Shown here piece by piece: positions 55,612-64,000 of a stretch of DNA of 64,000 bases. The notes under the pieces were generated by a model, which searched no databases, was not told where the DNA came from, and saw only the letters and a program-made list of their open reading frames with translations. Each line of letters opens with the position of its first letter. The first letter of the stretch is position 1. Location: contig NC_073696.1 of NCBI RefSeq assembly GCF_029784165.1, forward strand, positions 155,430,363 to 155,494,362. The letters are read 5' to 3'. Source of the stretch: Wyeomyia smithii. Lineage: Eukaryota > Arthropoda > Insecta > Diptera > Culicidae. Both the position numbers and the translations under genes were made by a program.

Positions 55612-55795
55612 GATTAATAGTATTGTTGTAGCAAAATACGTGCCGAGGTCACTATTGTCACACACTGCACATCACTCGGAGGCACTTTATAATTCGACTG
55701 TATCGGCCGACGACTAGTACCCGAATGAATACATACAGTTACAGTTAGCGGTATAACAATTAAAAATAATAAATTACTTAGATAAAAGTTGGAAA
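55612..55795 (+). repeat. Dispersed block S, copy 2
   Basis: Closely similar to 36196-36372. It is cut by the insertion of the family B element at 55796-55804. Confidence 0.7.
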
Positions 55796-55925
55796 AAAAA
55801 TCACAGGAGGGTTGTGTGCAAAGCCACGACCGCAAGGTTAAAGTAGAATACTTTTACAAGAAAGATAACCCGGCTGCTTGCGTGTCAGTCATTTTTCTAG
55901 TAAATAAACGAACGTAAATTTTTCG

Positions 55926-55998
55926 AACGTTGTAGAATGATATAACTGGAAAAATAGGTGTGACTTAATTATTTCCAGTTATACCATTCTACAACGTT
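55926..55998. repeat. Short hairpin
   Basis: 27-bp arms (55926-55952, 55972-55998) beginning AACGTTGTAGAATG are inverted repeats with one mismatch and a 19-bp loop. The short family B copy does not show it, so it may be a tiny foldback insertion or an internal part of the element. Confidence 0.75.
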
Positions 55999-56845
55999 GG
56001 AAAAATTTTATTTCGTATGTCGTAATACTAATGTACGGAAAATACATCTCATTCATTCTGGCCCCGCCTTTTATATCAGCTCTTACAGATTTTCTCAGTT
56101 TCATAACACGGATGTACAAACACGATTTCTTGTGGACATTCTGTCGAGCCGGAACGATAGAGCTCTCATTAAGGCAACAAAATAACATGTATTGTGTCGT
56201 GTTGTGCGGCTTGGAAGAAAAAAATGTTCCCGTCCCCGTGTCGCATGGAAGCAGATTGTTGCGTGTTTGATATTGCCGATGGTAGACATGAGTATGAAGG
56301 TCGAAATTCTGCTGTGATGTCAAGCTACAACCGTTTTCTTCAAGACGTTACATCCTTGTTAATGAATTTTCTAAACAAACTCAGCATCGTGAGGAGGACG
56401 TGCCGAGCTTTTCTGTTCGAAATCGGACTTGTTTCGTATATACCGCTTGTTAAGCACAGTATCAACAAATTGTAATAAACATCACACTGCTGTGCATTTG
56501 CAGCAGCATCAAACCTCAGTTGCAGTTTATTAATAACCAGTCATTATGCTCTTCCAAATACATTTAGTAGCCTTGAAAAAGGCCGATTGCTGCAATTGCA
56601 ATTTTCATTCAATTATTGCATAAATGCTTCATGGTCAGATATACCCGCTGCAACTGCTACGCTATCCGTAGCCATGCCACAGTTGTGGCCGCTTTACGCT
56701 GCCATTGGTATCCGCTGCCCCTGCATCAGCTGACCCAGCTGCTATCGATACTGAGATCCGCTGCAACTAGTGCTCTATCCATTGCTATGCCACAGCTGTG
56801 GCCGCTATCCGCTATCGCTGGTATCCACTGCACTGCTAAGGCGAC

Positions 56846-57086
56846 ATCCATAAATTACGTAACGCGAAAACCCGATTTTTGGACCCCCACCCCCTCATAT
56901 GTAACGAAACGTAACGCCAAAATCTATCCCACCATAAAAATTACGTAATACTGCAGAAGGATTTCCTTGATAAAAATGCTCGTTTTTGGAGAGTTTCTCC
57001 TGGGATTTTTCATTACGCAACACTGAACTTACCTCCCCCCAGCCCTGTGTAATAAATCGTAACGCTCAGAATACCCCCTCCCCCCT
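56846..57086. repeat. TAAATTACGTAAC-type short interspersed repeat
   Basis: About 240 bp start ATCCATAAATTACGTAACGC and contain repeated CGTAACG and C-rich CCCCCTCCCCCC stretches. It interrupts sequence that is continuous in the short family B copy (41740-41830), so it is an insertion, accompanied by some loss of target. I have seen similar repeats in mosquito genomes, but its class is not established here. Confidence 0.5.
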
Positions 57087-57146
57087 ATGAGCGGCTTCGG
57101 TTGAAACAGGCTCTTATATAGGCCAAATAGCATATTTTGAATTGCA

Positions 57147-58461
57147 TTCGGCTCGCCGAATAGTAAGTTTATTATTCGGCCGAATATGCCAAATAAGCCG
57201 AATAGTGGCCAATGATTATCAGAAAATAATATAAAAGTATAGTGCAAAGTTTTATGAACGGGGGTAAACAAAAACTGAAGATGTAACTTGGGCTTAGAAA
57301 GGAATATGGTGCTTATTACAGGAGTCACTTCACGGTGAAATCAGAGTGAAGTGAACAAAATCCTATTACCGGACTCACGTAAGTGAGAAAAACGTCGCAT
57401 AATATAATGAGTGTCATATCAGTGAAGTGAGAACGAAAAAAGCGACGTTTCGCGGGGAATTATTTCACGACCGTTTTGAACGGCGAAATGATTCCACGAA
57501 GATGCCATAAGTCTTAATGTTGATTGATTTGTGATTTAATGGTAAATATTGGATTAATTCTTCAGTAACGAAGCGAATCAGAATTTGATCCGTGCCTTAA
57601 AGCGGCCAAATTTTCATTTTTTTGCCCGATGGAAATAATGCAAACTCCTGAAGGAAATTTTCGATACCGAAAAAAACATTTTTTTGCTGCCGAATGTCTT
57701 AGAAATGCAGAACACGTCAAGATCTGGTGTTATTAAAAAAAAAGGGGAAAAAACGACTTTCTGGGACATAGGCATTTTTGAGCTGGGAAACAAACTCATT
57801 TCACTTGTCCTATTCTCAATTTCACTTCACTGTCAATCTCACTCCACGGAGGTGATTTTTGTCACCTAACTTGAGGTGGAATCGGGAATAGGTCTCAAAA
57901 AGTGAAGTGAGCGTGAGAGTGAAATATATTTCACCGTGAAGTGACTCCCGTAATAAGCACCTATATCTCATTAAAACGGAACACGAACCGCAATCTCCAC
58001 ACAATATTTCATGTCTTGTCTGCATGAGGTATATTTTTTCTGAGCCAAGGTCACATCCTCAGTTCTCGTTCATTTCTCGCATTTTGTTTTAAAATGTAGT
58101 TGTAACACAAACTTTTAAATTGTGTTAACCATAATCCTCAAAAACATTATTTTTAAACGACAACTCAAATAAGAACAAAAGTAGGTGCGCCACGGATTAG
58201 CGTGCCTTATTCCATAGACGCAAAATTAATTATTTCTTATGCAATAGTTCGGACAATTTTCAATCGTTTTCGTACATGAACAATTGGAAAGCGACAGAAA
58301 CAACTTAAACTTCAAATAATACCCATTTGGTTATTTTGTTATCATACGATCAACGTTGTGTTCAGCCGAATATACGGCCGAATATTCGTCTCACCGAATA
58401 ATGGAAAAAAGGTTATTCTATATTCGGCTGAAGGCCGAATAGTGCTATTCGGTGCATCTCT
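57147..58461. mobile_element. 1315-bp element rich in ATTCGGC/GCCGAAT, inside family B
   Basis: The ends are TTCGGCTCGCCGAATAG and GCTATTCGGTGCATCTCT, flanked by ATTGCA at 57141-57146 and 58462-58467. The unoccupied site is visible in the short family B copy near 41700 (TTGCAATTGAAAACATGC). The terminal regions carry several CCGAATA/TATTCGG inverted motifs. There is no coding capacity, and it contains a MITE. Confidence 0.8.
57308..57961. mobile_element. 654-bp MITE with GGTGCTTATTAC termini
   Basis: Terminal inverted repeats of at least 30 bp: GGTGCTTATTACAGGAGTCA on the left, and GGTGCTTATTACGGGAGTCA read inward from the right, continuing CTTCACGGTGAAAT. TAT flanks both sides (57305-57307, 57962-57964). 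The interior has many GTGAAGTGA motifs. Non-coding. Confidence 0.88.
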
Positions 58462-58916
58462 ATTGCAAGGTATATGATTCTGTCGACCGTGCTTGGGAAG
58501 CAATCATATAACGACCAATCAGAGGTCCGATTTTCTGTTTTGACGATGCCTGACTATTTTCAATAGTACAATAGTTTGAATAATAAAATAACAATTATCT
58601 TCATTTGGGAAGAATCTTAGAAGATTTCCCAATCTATTGCTGCAAGAACGAAGGAAATCCATCGAATACTAACCGATTTATTAGCATTTAAAATTGGACA
58701 TATTTTTCACTTTTTTCGGTTTTAGATTATCATTTCACATCCCTATGTAGCCGAACTTCCTGAGAGAAGTATTCTACTTCAAAAATCATAATGTATTAGT
58801 AATGTCATGAATGTCGTTTTACAAATTTTTGAAAAAGTTGCACGTTTTAATTTTTACCCTTTACAAGATTATTATTATAAATCCTACATTTATTTTCTAA
58901 AATTTTAGAAACTTAC

Positions 58917-59034
58917 ACTATGAAGTACAACATCAGGGGAGTTATTCCTAGATGCACCCCCTGAAGAATGTGGAGTATATCGTAGCGTGTAGTTCAAGAA
59001 TCCACCGTAAGAAGTTAGTTTATTGCCAAGAAAT
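58917..59034 (-). CDS. trol: Perlecan-like gene, third visible exon (laminin IV domain)
   Basis: The 118-bp exon follows a 52-bp intron. The acceptor is CAATTTTAG (exon starts at 59034) and the donor is GTAAGT at 58916-58911. It encodes FLGNKLTSYGGFLNYTLRYT and ends near SPDVVLHS, the N-terminal part of a second laminin IV (laminin B) domain. The next exon is not found in the window, which from here to base 1 is filled with transposable elements. A family B element ends 128 bp from this donor. Confidence 0.75.
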
Positions 59035-59086
59035 CTAAAATTGAAAGAAAGTATAATTAATATTCTATTTTTTGTAAATAAATTAC

Positions 59087-60057
59087 TTTTCAGGTAATCT
59101 CCAGTAAAATGTGTCGTCACTGGTCCCGAAGTTGCGATATACTATTCCACGACTGGAGGTTTGAAGATCAGTGGCGATTATTGCTGGATTTGTATAATCA
59201 GAGACGAGAGAAAATCCTGATCCTGATTGACCATCGTTGAAAACTGCTTGCAAAGTGTCTCTCATTAGGCTAGTGCTAGTGCATACTCTCGATACACCCA
59301 TGCAAAAACACTCAACACAACCATTTTCGTGCATGAAGAAATGCTCAGATTGACATCGATCACAGTAGTTTCCGGTAATTCCTGTTTTGCAAAGACATTT
59401 ACCATCTTGAAGCACTTGTTTGGTGCCTTTGGAATTGCAGTTAGAAGCAGGAGGCAACTCGCAACTGCCAGTGTTTGAATCACCTATGTAGCCTGGAGCA
59501 CATAGCTGGCATCTGTCACCCGTATATCCTTCATCACAATTGCAAACTACAACGTTATAGCTGTTCAAGAAACATGTTCTTGCTCTTGATTTATTATTTG
59601 AAGTAGAGCATGGACAAGGTTGACATGGGATTCCACGGTTAGGATCGCCATAATAACCTGGGTGGCAGTCTTGTAATTTAGTGGTACACCGCCCTAACCA
59701 CGGACCAGTACTTTGCCGGACGTAGTCAATATCACAATTTTCACACGATAAACCCTTATACCCAGGTGGGCATCTACACTCCTCGACAAGTGTTGCGGAA
59801 CCCAAACCAAAATCGTTACTTGCAGCGGAATCCATTGTAATACCGAGTAGTTCTATGTTACGTTCCATCCCATCTACATACAACATTTTTAATAAAATAC
59901 TTTCGACACTAGTCAGTGTCATCATTACATCTTCTCGTGTAGCTAAAGAATTGTCTAGTTTGCGCCAAACTCCCGGCAGAAAGTGAGCATATACAGCATT
60001 TCTTTCATTTGGATAAAAAGGAGTGCTTTGGTAATACATTAGAACCATGTTGTGTCC
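59087..60057 (-). CDS. trol: Perlecan-like gene, second visible exon (laminin IV and laminin-type EGF repeats)
   Basis: The 971-bp exon is bounded by an acceptor (CCGTAAATAG before 60057) and a donor GTAATT (59086-59081). It completes a laminin IV domain (about the first 85 residues, starting GHNMVLMYYQ), then encodes laminin-type EGF repeats with the usual spacing, including ECRCPPGYKGLSCENCD, CNCDEGYTGDRCQLC and CLCKTGITGNYCDRC. It then starts the next laminin IV domain (CMGVSRVCTSTSLMRDT... to WRLPEK). The alternation of laminin IV and LE repeats is that of perlecan domain III, a secreted heparan-sulfate proteoglycan of basement membranes (trol in Drosophila, unc-52 in worm). Laminin alpha chains also have laminin IV domains, but the GPWLGRC and CxCMGVSRxC patterns fit perlecan better. 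There are no disruptions, so the gene looks functional. Confidence 0.82.
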
Positions 60058-60121
60058 CTATTTACGGGATATAAAAGTAGTATTACTTAAATAAATTTTA
60101 TGACAATTTGAAACACTTTAC

Positions 60122-60406
60122 CTTTACTATTACATCTGGCGATTTATTAGGCAGGCCGATTCCATCGTATTCAATCTGATATCGAATTGTTCCACCGTAA
60201 GATTTGAGTTGATTTCCTTTATATTCTGCTGGTAGAGAGTAGTATGGAATTTGTCGCCCGGGAATAATATTCGCCAATCTTAGCTGCACACCGTGCCTTG
60301 TTACTACTAAATCGTGATTAATGAATTCACTTTCTTTAATCTGCCGTTGACCAATCCACGGGCCTTCTACCCCCACAATAGTGAGAGAAGTGACCGGAGG
60401 TTGTAG
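60122..60406 (-). CDS. trol: Perlecan-like gene, first visible exon (start of laminin IV domain)
   Basis: The 285-bp exon encodes exactly 95 codons. The acceptor is CATCCCTGCAG before 60406 and the donor is AAG|GTAAAG at 60122/60121, followed by a 64-bp intron. The translation runs from LQPPVTSLTIVGVEGPW through YKGNQLKSYGGTIRYQIEYD to SPDVIVK and joins in frame to the next exon, giving the usual laminin IV junction PDVIVK-G. Upstream exons are outside the window. Copy Y of the CCCGGGAA element ends 188 bp upstream of the acceptor. Confidence 0.8.
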
Positions 60407-60729
60407 CTGCAGGGATGTGAAAAAAGAAACAAAATAATATATTATTATTATTGATCGGTGCTTAGTAAAATCCCGTGGTAAATGTGTTGAGATGCTTCAA
60501 ATGTGGAGGATTTGGACACTAGAGCAAGGATTGTGAAAATTGTGATACGTGTTCTAAGAAGAATGTGAAGGAATTTGACTTCTTGTATATGAATTAGGGT
60601 TTGCAATCCCGGGAACGATTTCCCGGGAACTACCTTTTCCCGGGACTCCCGGATCCCGGGAATAGAAATATTGATTTCCGGGATTCCCGAGCTCCTCGAA
60701 AAATTTTCCATACAATATTGCAATAAAAC

Positions 60730-63496
60730 CAGTAGTGTAGCTACGGGGGTGCGGTTGGTGCGGTCCGCACCAGGCCCACCACTCAAGGGGGGCCCAAAGT
60801 CTTGCGAACACCGAACCGGTCAGCATGCTCATCTAAACTCAACCTCATGTATTTGTGCTCGCCACTCTGCTCTTCCAAGTAACAATTTAAGTCGTATTGC
60901 ATTCTTCTAGCGGTTTTCATGACCAATTTCGCAAAACTGCTGTTAAAACTAGAAATACTATCAGAACCTTCTGATAACCGCTGTAAGTTTGCTTTACAGC
61001 CAGGTGGCCCACCCTTGCCAAGCTTATTGAAGCAATTATAAGAATGGCAATAAAACTGCTTCAAAACCACATGGAAAGAGTACCGCATACTATAAGCAGC
61101 TGGCAATAATAAGTTTGGTTGCATTATTGCGCTCTGCTACTTGCCACAATAAGTCCAATTGTACTTTTCATTGCTTGACAGCAACCGTAATAAGTTGATT
61201 TGTTGTGCCGTTCCTGCACACACACCAGAACATCACGTCACTTTTTTTTAATAAGGAAATATCTCGTCGCGGGAGAAATGTTTCACCTGTGTTGGTTATC
61301 ATCGTGCAATCGATTTCATTTGATGGTGATATTGTAAAAAGATAAGAAATAAAAAGGGGTTTCTGGTAGGTTTTGTAGCTCTCAAGCAAATGCGCATGAA
61401 AATTTGTCGTGCATTTTGAGAACATAGGCGCTTAAAATTTCTGCGCCATCAAAATAGAACGGGCTTACAAAAATGATCTCATTGTTAGCAAAAATGAATT
61501 GGATTGTTTTAGCTCAGGTTTTCAGAAAAAAAATCTAGCCGTGTTCTTCAATACAGAGATAGATCAAAATCAACTTTGGATGTTCAATTTACTTGTTAGT
61601 CAGACGACGATTCGATTTTCGTTTCAAGATCATTAAAAATTTCAAAAGATCAATATGGCGCGGTTGGTAAATAGTTGGTATCAATCGTAACTGCAATAAG
61701 CCTAGTTCAATGATATATATGTTGTAAGGTGCGGCTAAGGTTGGATGTCTGTATTATTAGAGAAAAATATGGTAAATCCCTGGGACCTAGACAACTTTAT
61801 TTTTATGAAAAATCTGACATCACACCGACGATAATGAGGAATCAACGAGCTTTGATATAAATAGAGAGGTGCACGAAAAATGCAACGATACATACTTAGT
61901 TTAATTGAATATTGAATATATTTCGAAATTTATCAATAGCGTCTTGCCCCTACCTTATTTTTAAGGACGCATAATTTAACGACATAGGAAATTATTTTCA
62001 ACTGAAACAAGACAAACTGGCGATAGAATTTAAAAAATACTACCGAACAGTACTAAGTTTGTCCTGTTACTTTATTAGATTTTTGGAGTTCTACGTCATC
62101 AATGTTCACAAATGCGCTGCAAGATGCTCAAAAGCATTTTACACTCATCTTACGGAGACTGCGACAGAATTCTGCATCACACAACACCGAATAAGCCGGT
62201 TTTGTCTCACCTGTATGTATATCATTGCCAGCATATATTTGTTTACAAGTTTGACAGGTTAATACTGGGCATTTATTACGATTTTATGAGATATTTTTTA
62301 TAGCCAACTAGGAGTTTTTTAGATTTTGAATGATCGCAATAAAACTGGTTTCTATGTTATTTGACAGTAAGCTGGAGTGGTTTTATGGGGCAATAGATAG
62401 TAATAATAAAACCAATAATAAAGCAAAATCGCATTGACTCTTGCCGGTTTTATTGTAAGTTTTATTTATTGCTGTGACAAAACCGTTAGAAAACCAAGTA
62501 GCTATAGAATTGTTACTTGGGTTGTGATTCCACACGGACAGAGTAAACATGATACTAGGGTGGGGTTTATTTTCAAAAATGTTTCCGAGACCTGGCGGCG
62601 CAAAAGATCTAAAGGTCATATTTGATACAAAAGCAATTTTTCAACAAAACATATACCTATATAGGCAAACATTGTGATTTTGTGACCCTTTGGGCGTAAA
62701 TTTTGTCCGTTTTGCGTTATATCTAACCGCTCTTGAGATATTCGTAATTTCAGTGTACGCACCCTTGTAATCTCGGGGTATGCGATTATGAGGAAATGCA
62801 GAAGGTGCCTGTATAAGTGAACACGCCCGGTCCTCGAATATATTCTTACAACAGGCATCATTGTTCCTCCGTTTGTTGGAAAAAATGCTTTCGTTTCAGG
62901 CTCTCTGCATCACCTCCTTTGCCTGGAAAAACAGGTCCTGCAAACATTGTTGAAAATGAGCTCCACTCTTATATACTGGAGTGTGCTAAGAAGTTAATGG
63001 CACATTAATTTTTGACCAATAAGCGAGAAGAAATTGAGGAATGTGATCTAAAGTATGAAGAAGAAAAGTGTACTGAACTAGAAATTGGCCCAAAACCATA
63101 AAAACGTTTTCGTCGAAAAAAGAGAATGCCAGGTGAAGAGGAAAGGAAATTGCCACAAGTTCTCAACAGATTAATGAACTCTATAACTATTTGAGGTCAA
63201 CGATGAGTAACTTGAGATTAACAAACCCTGTCATTTTATCAATCGAACGTGAAATCACTGATTCCATTGATTTTAAATCTGAAACTTCTGATTTTGCCAA
63301 TCAAAAAGCACGGAAAGTGAGTATCTAAATCAACCTATTTTTTGATTTTGCGGAAAACGGAATAAATAAGTAGAAAAATCTTTTTTTTTTGTTTGTCTCA
63401 ATTCCTTTTATGAAAAAAAAACTGCCCAGTCATTTTCATGGGGGGCCCCCATTTTTGTTACCGCACTAGGCCCACCAAACCACAGCTACGCCACTG
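60730..63496 (+). mobile_element. hAT element (Zaphod/hAT-5-like ends) with 8-bp duplication
   Basis: 2767 bp. The left end is CAGTAGTGTAGCTACGGGGG; the right end read inward is CAGTGGCGTAGCTGTGGTTT. The 8-bp target duplication AATAAAAC lies at 60722-60729 and 63497-63504. CAGTGGCGTAGC ends and 8-bp duplications are characteristic of hAT elements of this group. A G-rich GGGGGGCCC/GGCCCACC block lies at both ends. The coding region is badly decayed. Inside, 61430-62800 is AT-rich with no identifiable gene; short frames near 61168-61425 and 60783-61124 (minus strand) are unassigned. Confidence 0.9.
62817..63200 (+). pseudogene. hAT transposase remnant
   Basis: A plus-strand frame (62817-63008) followed, after a stop, by a basic segment (RRKKRMPGEEER, about 63110-63145) and LNRLMNSIT resembles a decayed internal stretch of a hAT transposase of the type found with CAGTGGCGTAGC ends. 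Several stops interrupt it. No catalytic residue can be assigned, so the identification rests mostly on location and weak pattern. Confidence 0.35.
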
Positions 63497-64000
63497 AATA
63501 AAACTAAATATCGTATCAGAACACGAAACTTACGTCGTAGAAGTGTAAAGCAGCTTCAAAGTGTGCATTATATGAAGCAAATATTTGCTTGAAATGACGA
63601 TCAATATTTGCTTGCGTGTAATATCAAATTATTTGCTTAAATTTTTTTGACAAAAGTATATGCTGTCTTATTCAGTAAACGAACAATTAAGAAATATTTT
63701 CTTCGTCTAATGGCATTTTTTGCTAATGAGTTTACTACTAAGCGGATAGTTGCTTGATTTTTACTTTGTTTATTGACAAAAAATTTTGAAGCCTGTAAAT
63801 TGATAAAAAAAAATTGAAACCCGTAAATCAATGCGACCAGAAATAAATAAATTAATAAAACTCAGTCAGTGTAACTTGGGTCGTTGCCGCGATTTCACAT
63901 AAATTACGTAGGCATTCAAATGCTCTAAATCCTGCCTGCCAAACACTCAGCTTTATCTTCAACAAACTAAAAGTATTGGACTCTTCAGTTATTAACGAAA

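Larger units (their letters stand above)
55804..58780 (+). mobile_element. Family B DNA element, long copy (2977 bp) with 8-bp target duplication
   Basis: The ends are CAGGAGGGTTGTGTGCAAAG and TGAGAGAAGTATTCTACTTC, with the direct repeat AAAAATCA at 55796-55803 and 58781-58788. The ends are not simple inverted repeats. The left end has AAGTAGAATACTT only from about 33 bases in, while the right end has its mirror at the very terminus. The short copy at 41385-42728 has the same two ends. An 8-bp duplication is typical of hAT, but a transposase is not seen; frames such as 56194-56475 are unconvincing. Contained within it are a hairpin, a TAAATTACGTAAC repeat and a 1315-bp insertion. Confidence 0.7.
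60595..64000 (-). mobile_element. Element with CCCGGGAA subterminal repeats, copy Y, split by a hAT element
   Basis: It begins TAGGGTTTGCAATCCCGGGA at 60595, with several more CCCGGGAA/TCCCGG blocks to 60690. It continues to 60729, is interrupted, and resumes at 63505 to the window end. The continued part matches copy X (35690-36190) in reverse complement. No intact frame is present. The right end lies outside the window. Confidence 0.7.

Noticed and set aside
56194..56475. 93-codon frame in family B
   Set aside because: Cys-rich by chance; not shared with the short family B copy and no domain seen.
56616..56948. 110-codon plus-strand frame in family B
   Set aside because: It covers an imperfect repeated CCGCTGCAACTGC-like tract and the TAAATTACG repeat; it is not a protein-like sequence.
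59083..60048. Single-exon 321-aa gene starting at the Met at 60048
   Set aside because: The frame continues upstream to a splice acceptor at 60057/60058 and joins in frame to the 60122-60406 exon, and a donor lies before the apparent stop; it is an internal exon.

Overview
This window is almost wall-to-wall transposable-element DNA from an insect genome, most likely a culicine mosquito. I infer this from the families present: Ty3/gypsy elements with TGTGACG...CA LTRs, an errantivirus-like (gypsy/17.6-type) remnant, I-clade and Jockey-clade non-LTR elements, Tc1/mariner elements resembling the mosquito ITmD37E group, hAT elements, a tRNA-related SINE-like repeat and palindromic repeats with (CA)n centres. 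The only host gene I can support is a minus-strand piece of a perlecan-like (trol/unc-52) extracellular-matrix gene: three exons at 58917-60406. No tRNA, rRNA, CRISPR or bacterial features were seen. || Left part (1-16870): a (TA)n tract abuts a truncated errantivirus-like gag. Its protease is interrupted by a complete 11.65-kb Ty3/gypsy element (969-12616, LTRs 550/534 bp, 4-bp target duplication ACTG). The older element resumes with reverse transcriptase, integrase and a broken env. An I-clade element (minus strand, about 16876-22430) follows immediately. Next comes about 0.6 kb of unassigned DNA, then a Jockey-clade element (23022-27410, minus strand, poly-A tail and 13-bp target duplication). 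Beyond it lies an LTR-like sequence distantly related to the gypsy LTRs (27586-28057). || Middle part (28-37.6 kb): a SINE-like repeat, a large imperfect palindrome (29362-33157), pieces of two DNA-transposon families, a perfect-looking hairpin element (36688-36881), and the left half of a second copy of the palindromic family. || Nested core (36.4-55.5 kb): the second palindrome copy is split by a hAT-like element (37621-53925). That element holds two mariners, one inside the other (38160-39880), and a second copy of the gypsy element (40054-53330, 683-bp LTRs, target duplication CGTA). The gypsy copy carries a 1.34-kb DNA element in its 5' leader, and that element in turn contains a 5'-truncated I-clade 3' end with a 13-bp target duplication. 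This gives five levels of insertion. || Right part (55.6-64 kb): a 2977-bp element with an 8-bp duplication (55804-58780) contains a 1315-bp insertion, which contains a 654-bp MITE. The perlecan-like exons follow. Last is a CCCGGGAA-repeat element split by a hAT element with TSD AATAAAAC (60730-63496). || Relations: the two gypsy copies have nearly identical internal regions, with a single gag-pol frame of 1639 codons, but different U3 sequences. Copy 1 has an open gag-pol. Copy 2 has a stop codon exactly at the tyrosine of the RT YLDD motif. All the TE DNA left of 58917 may lie in one very large intron of the perlecan-like gene, because the last exon seen ends in a good GTAAGT donor and no further exon is visible.
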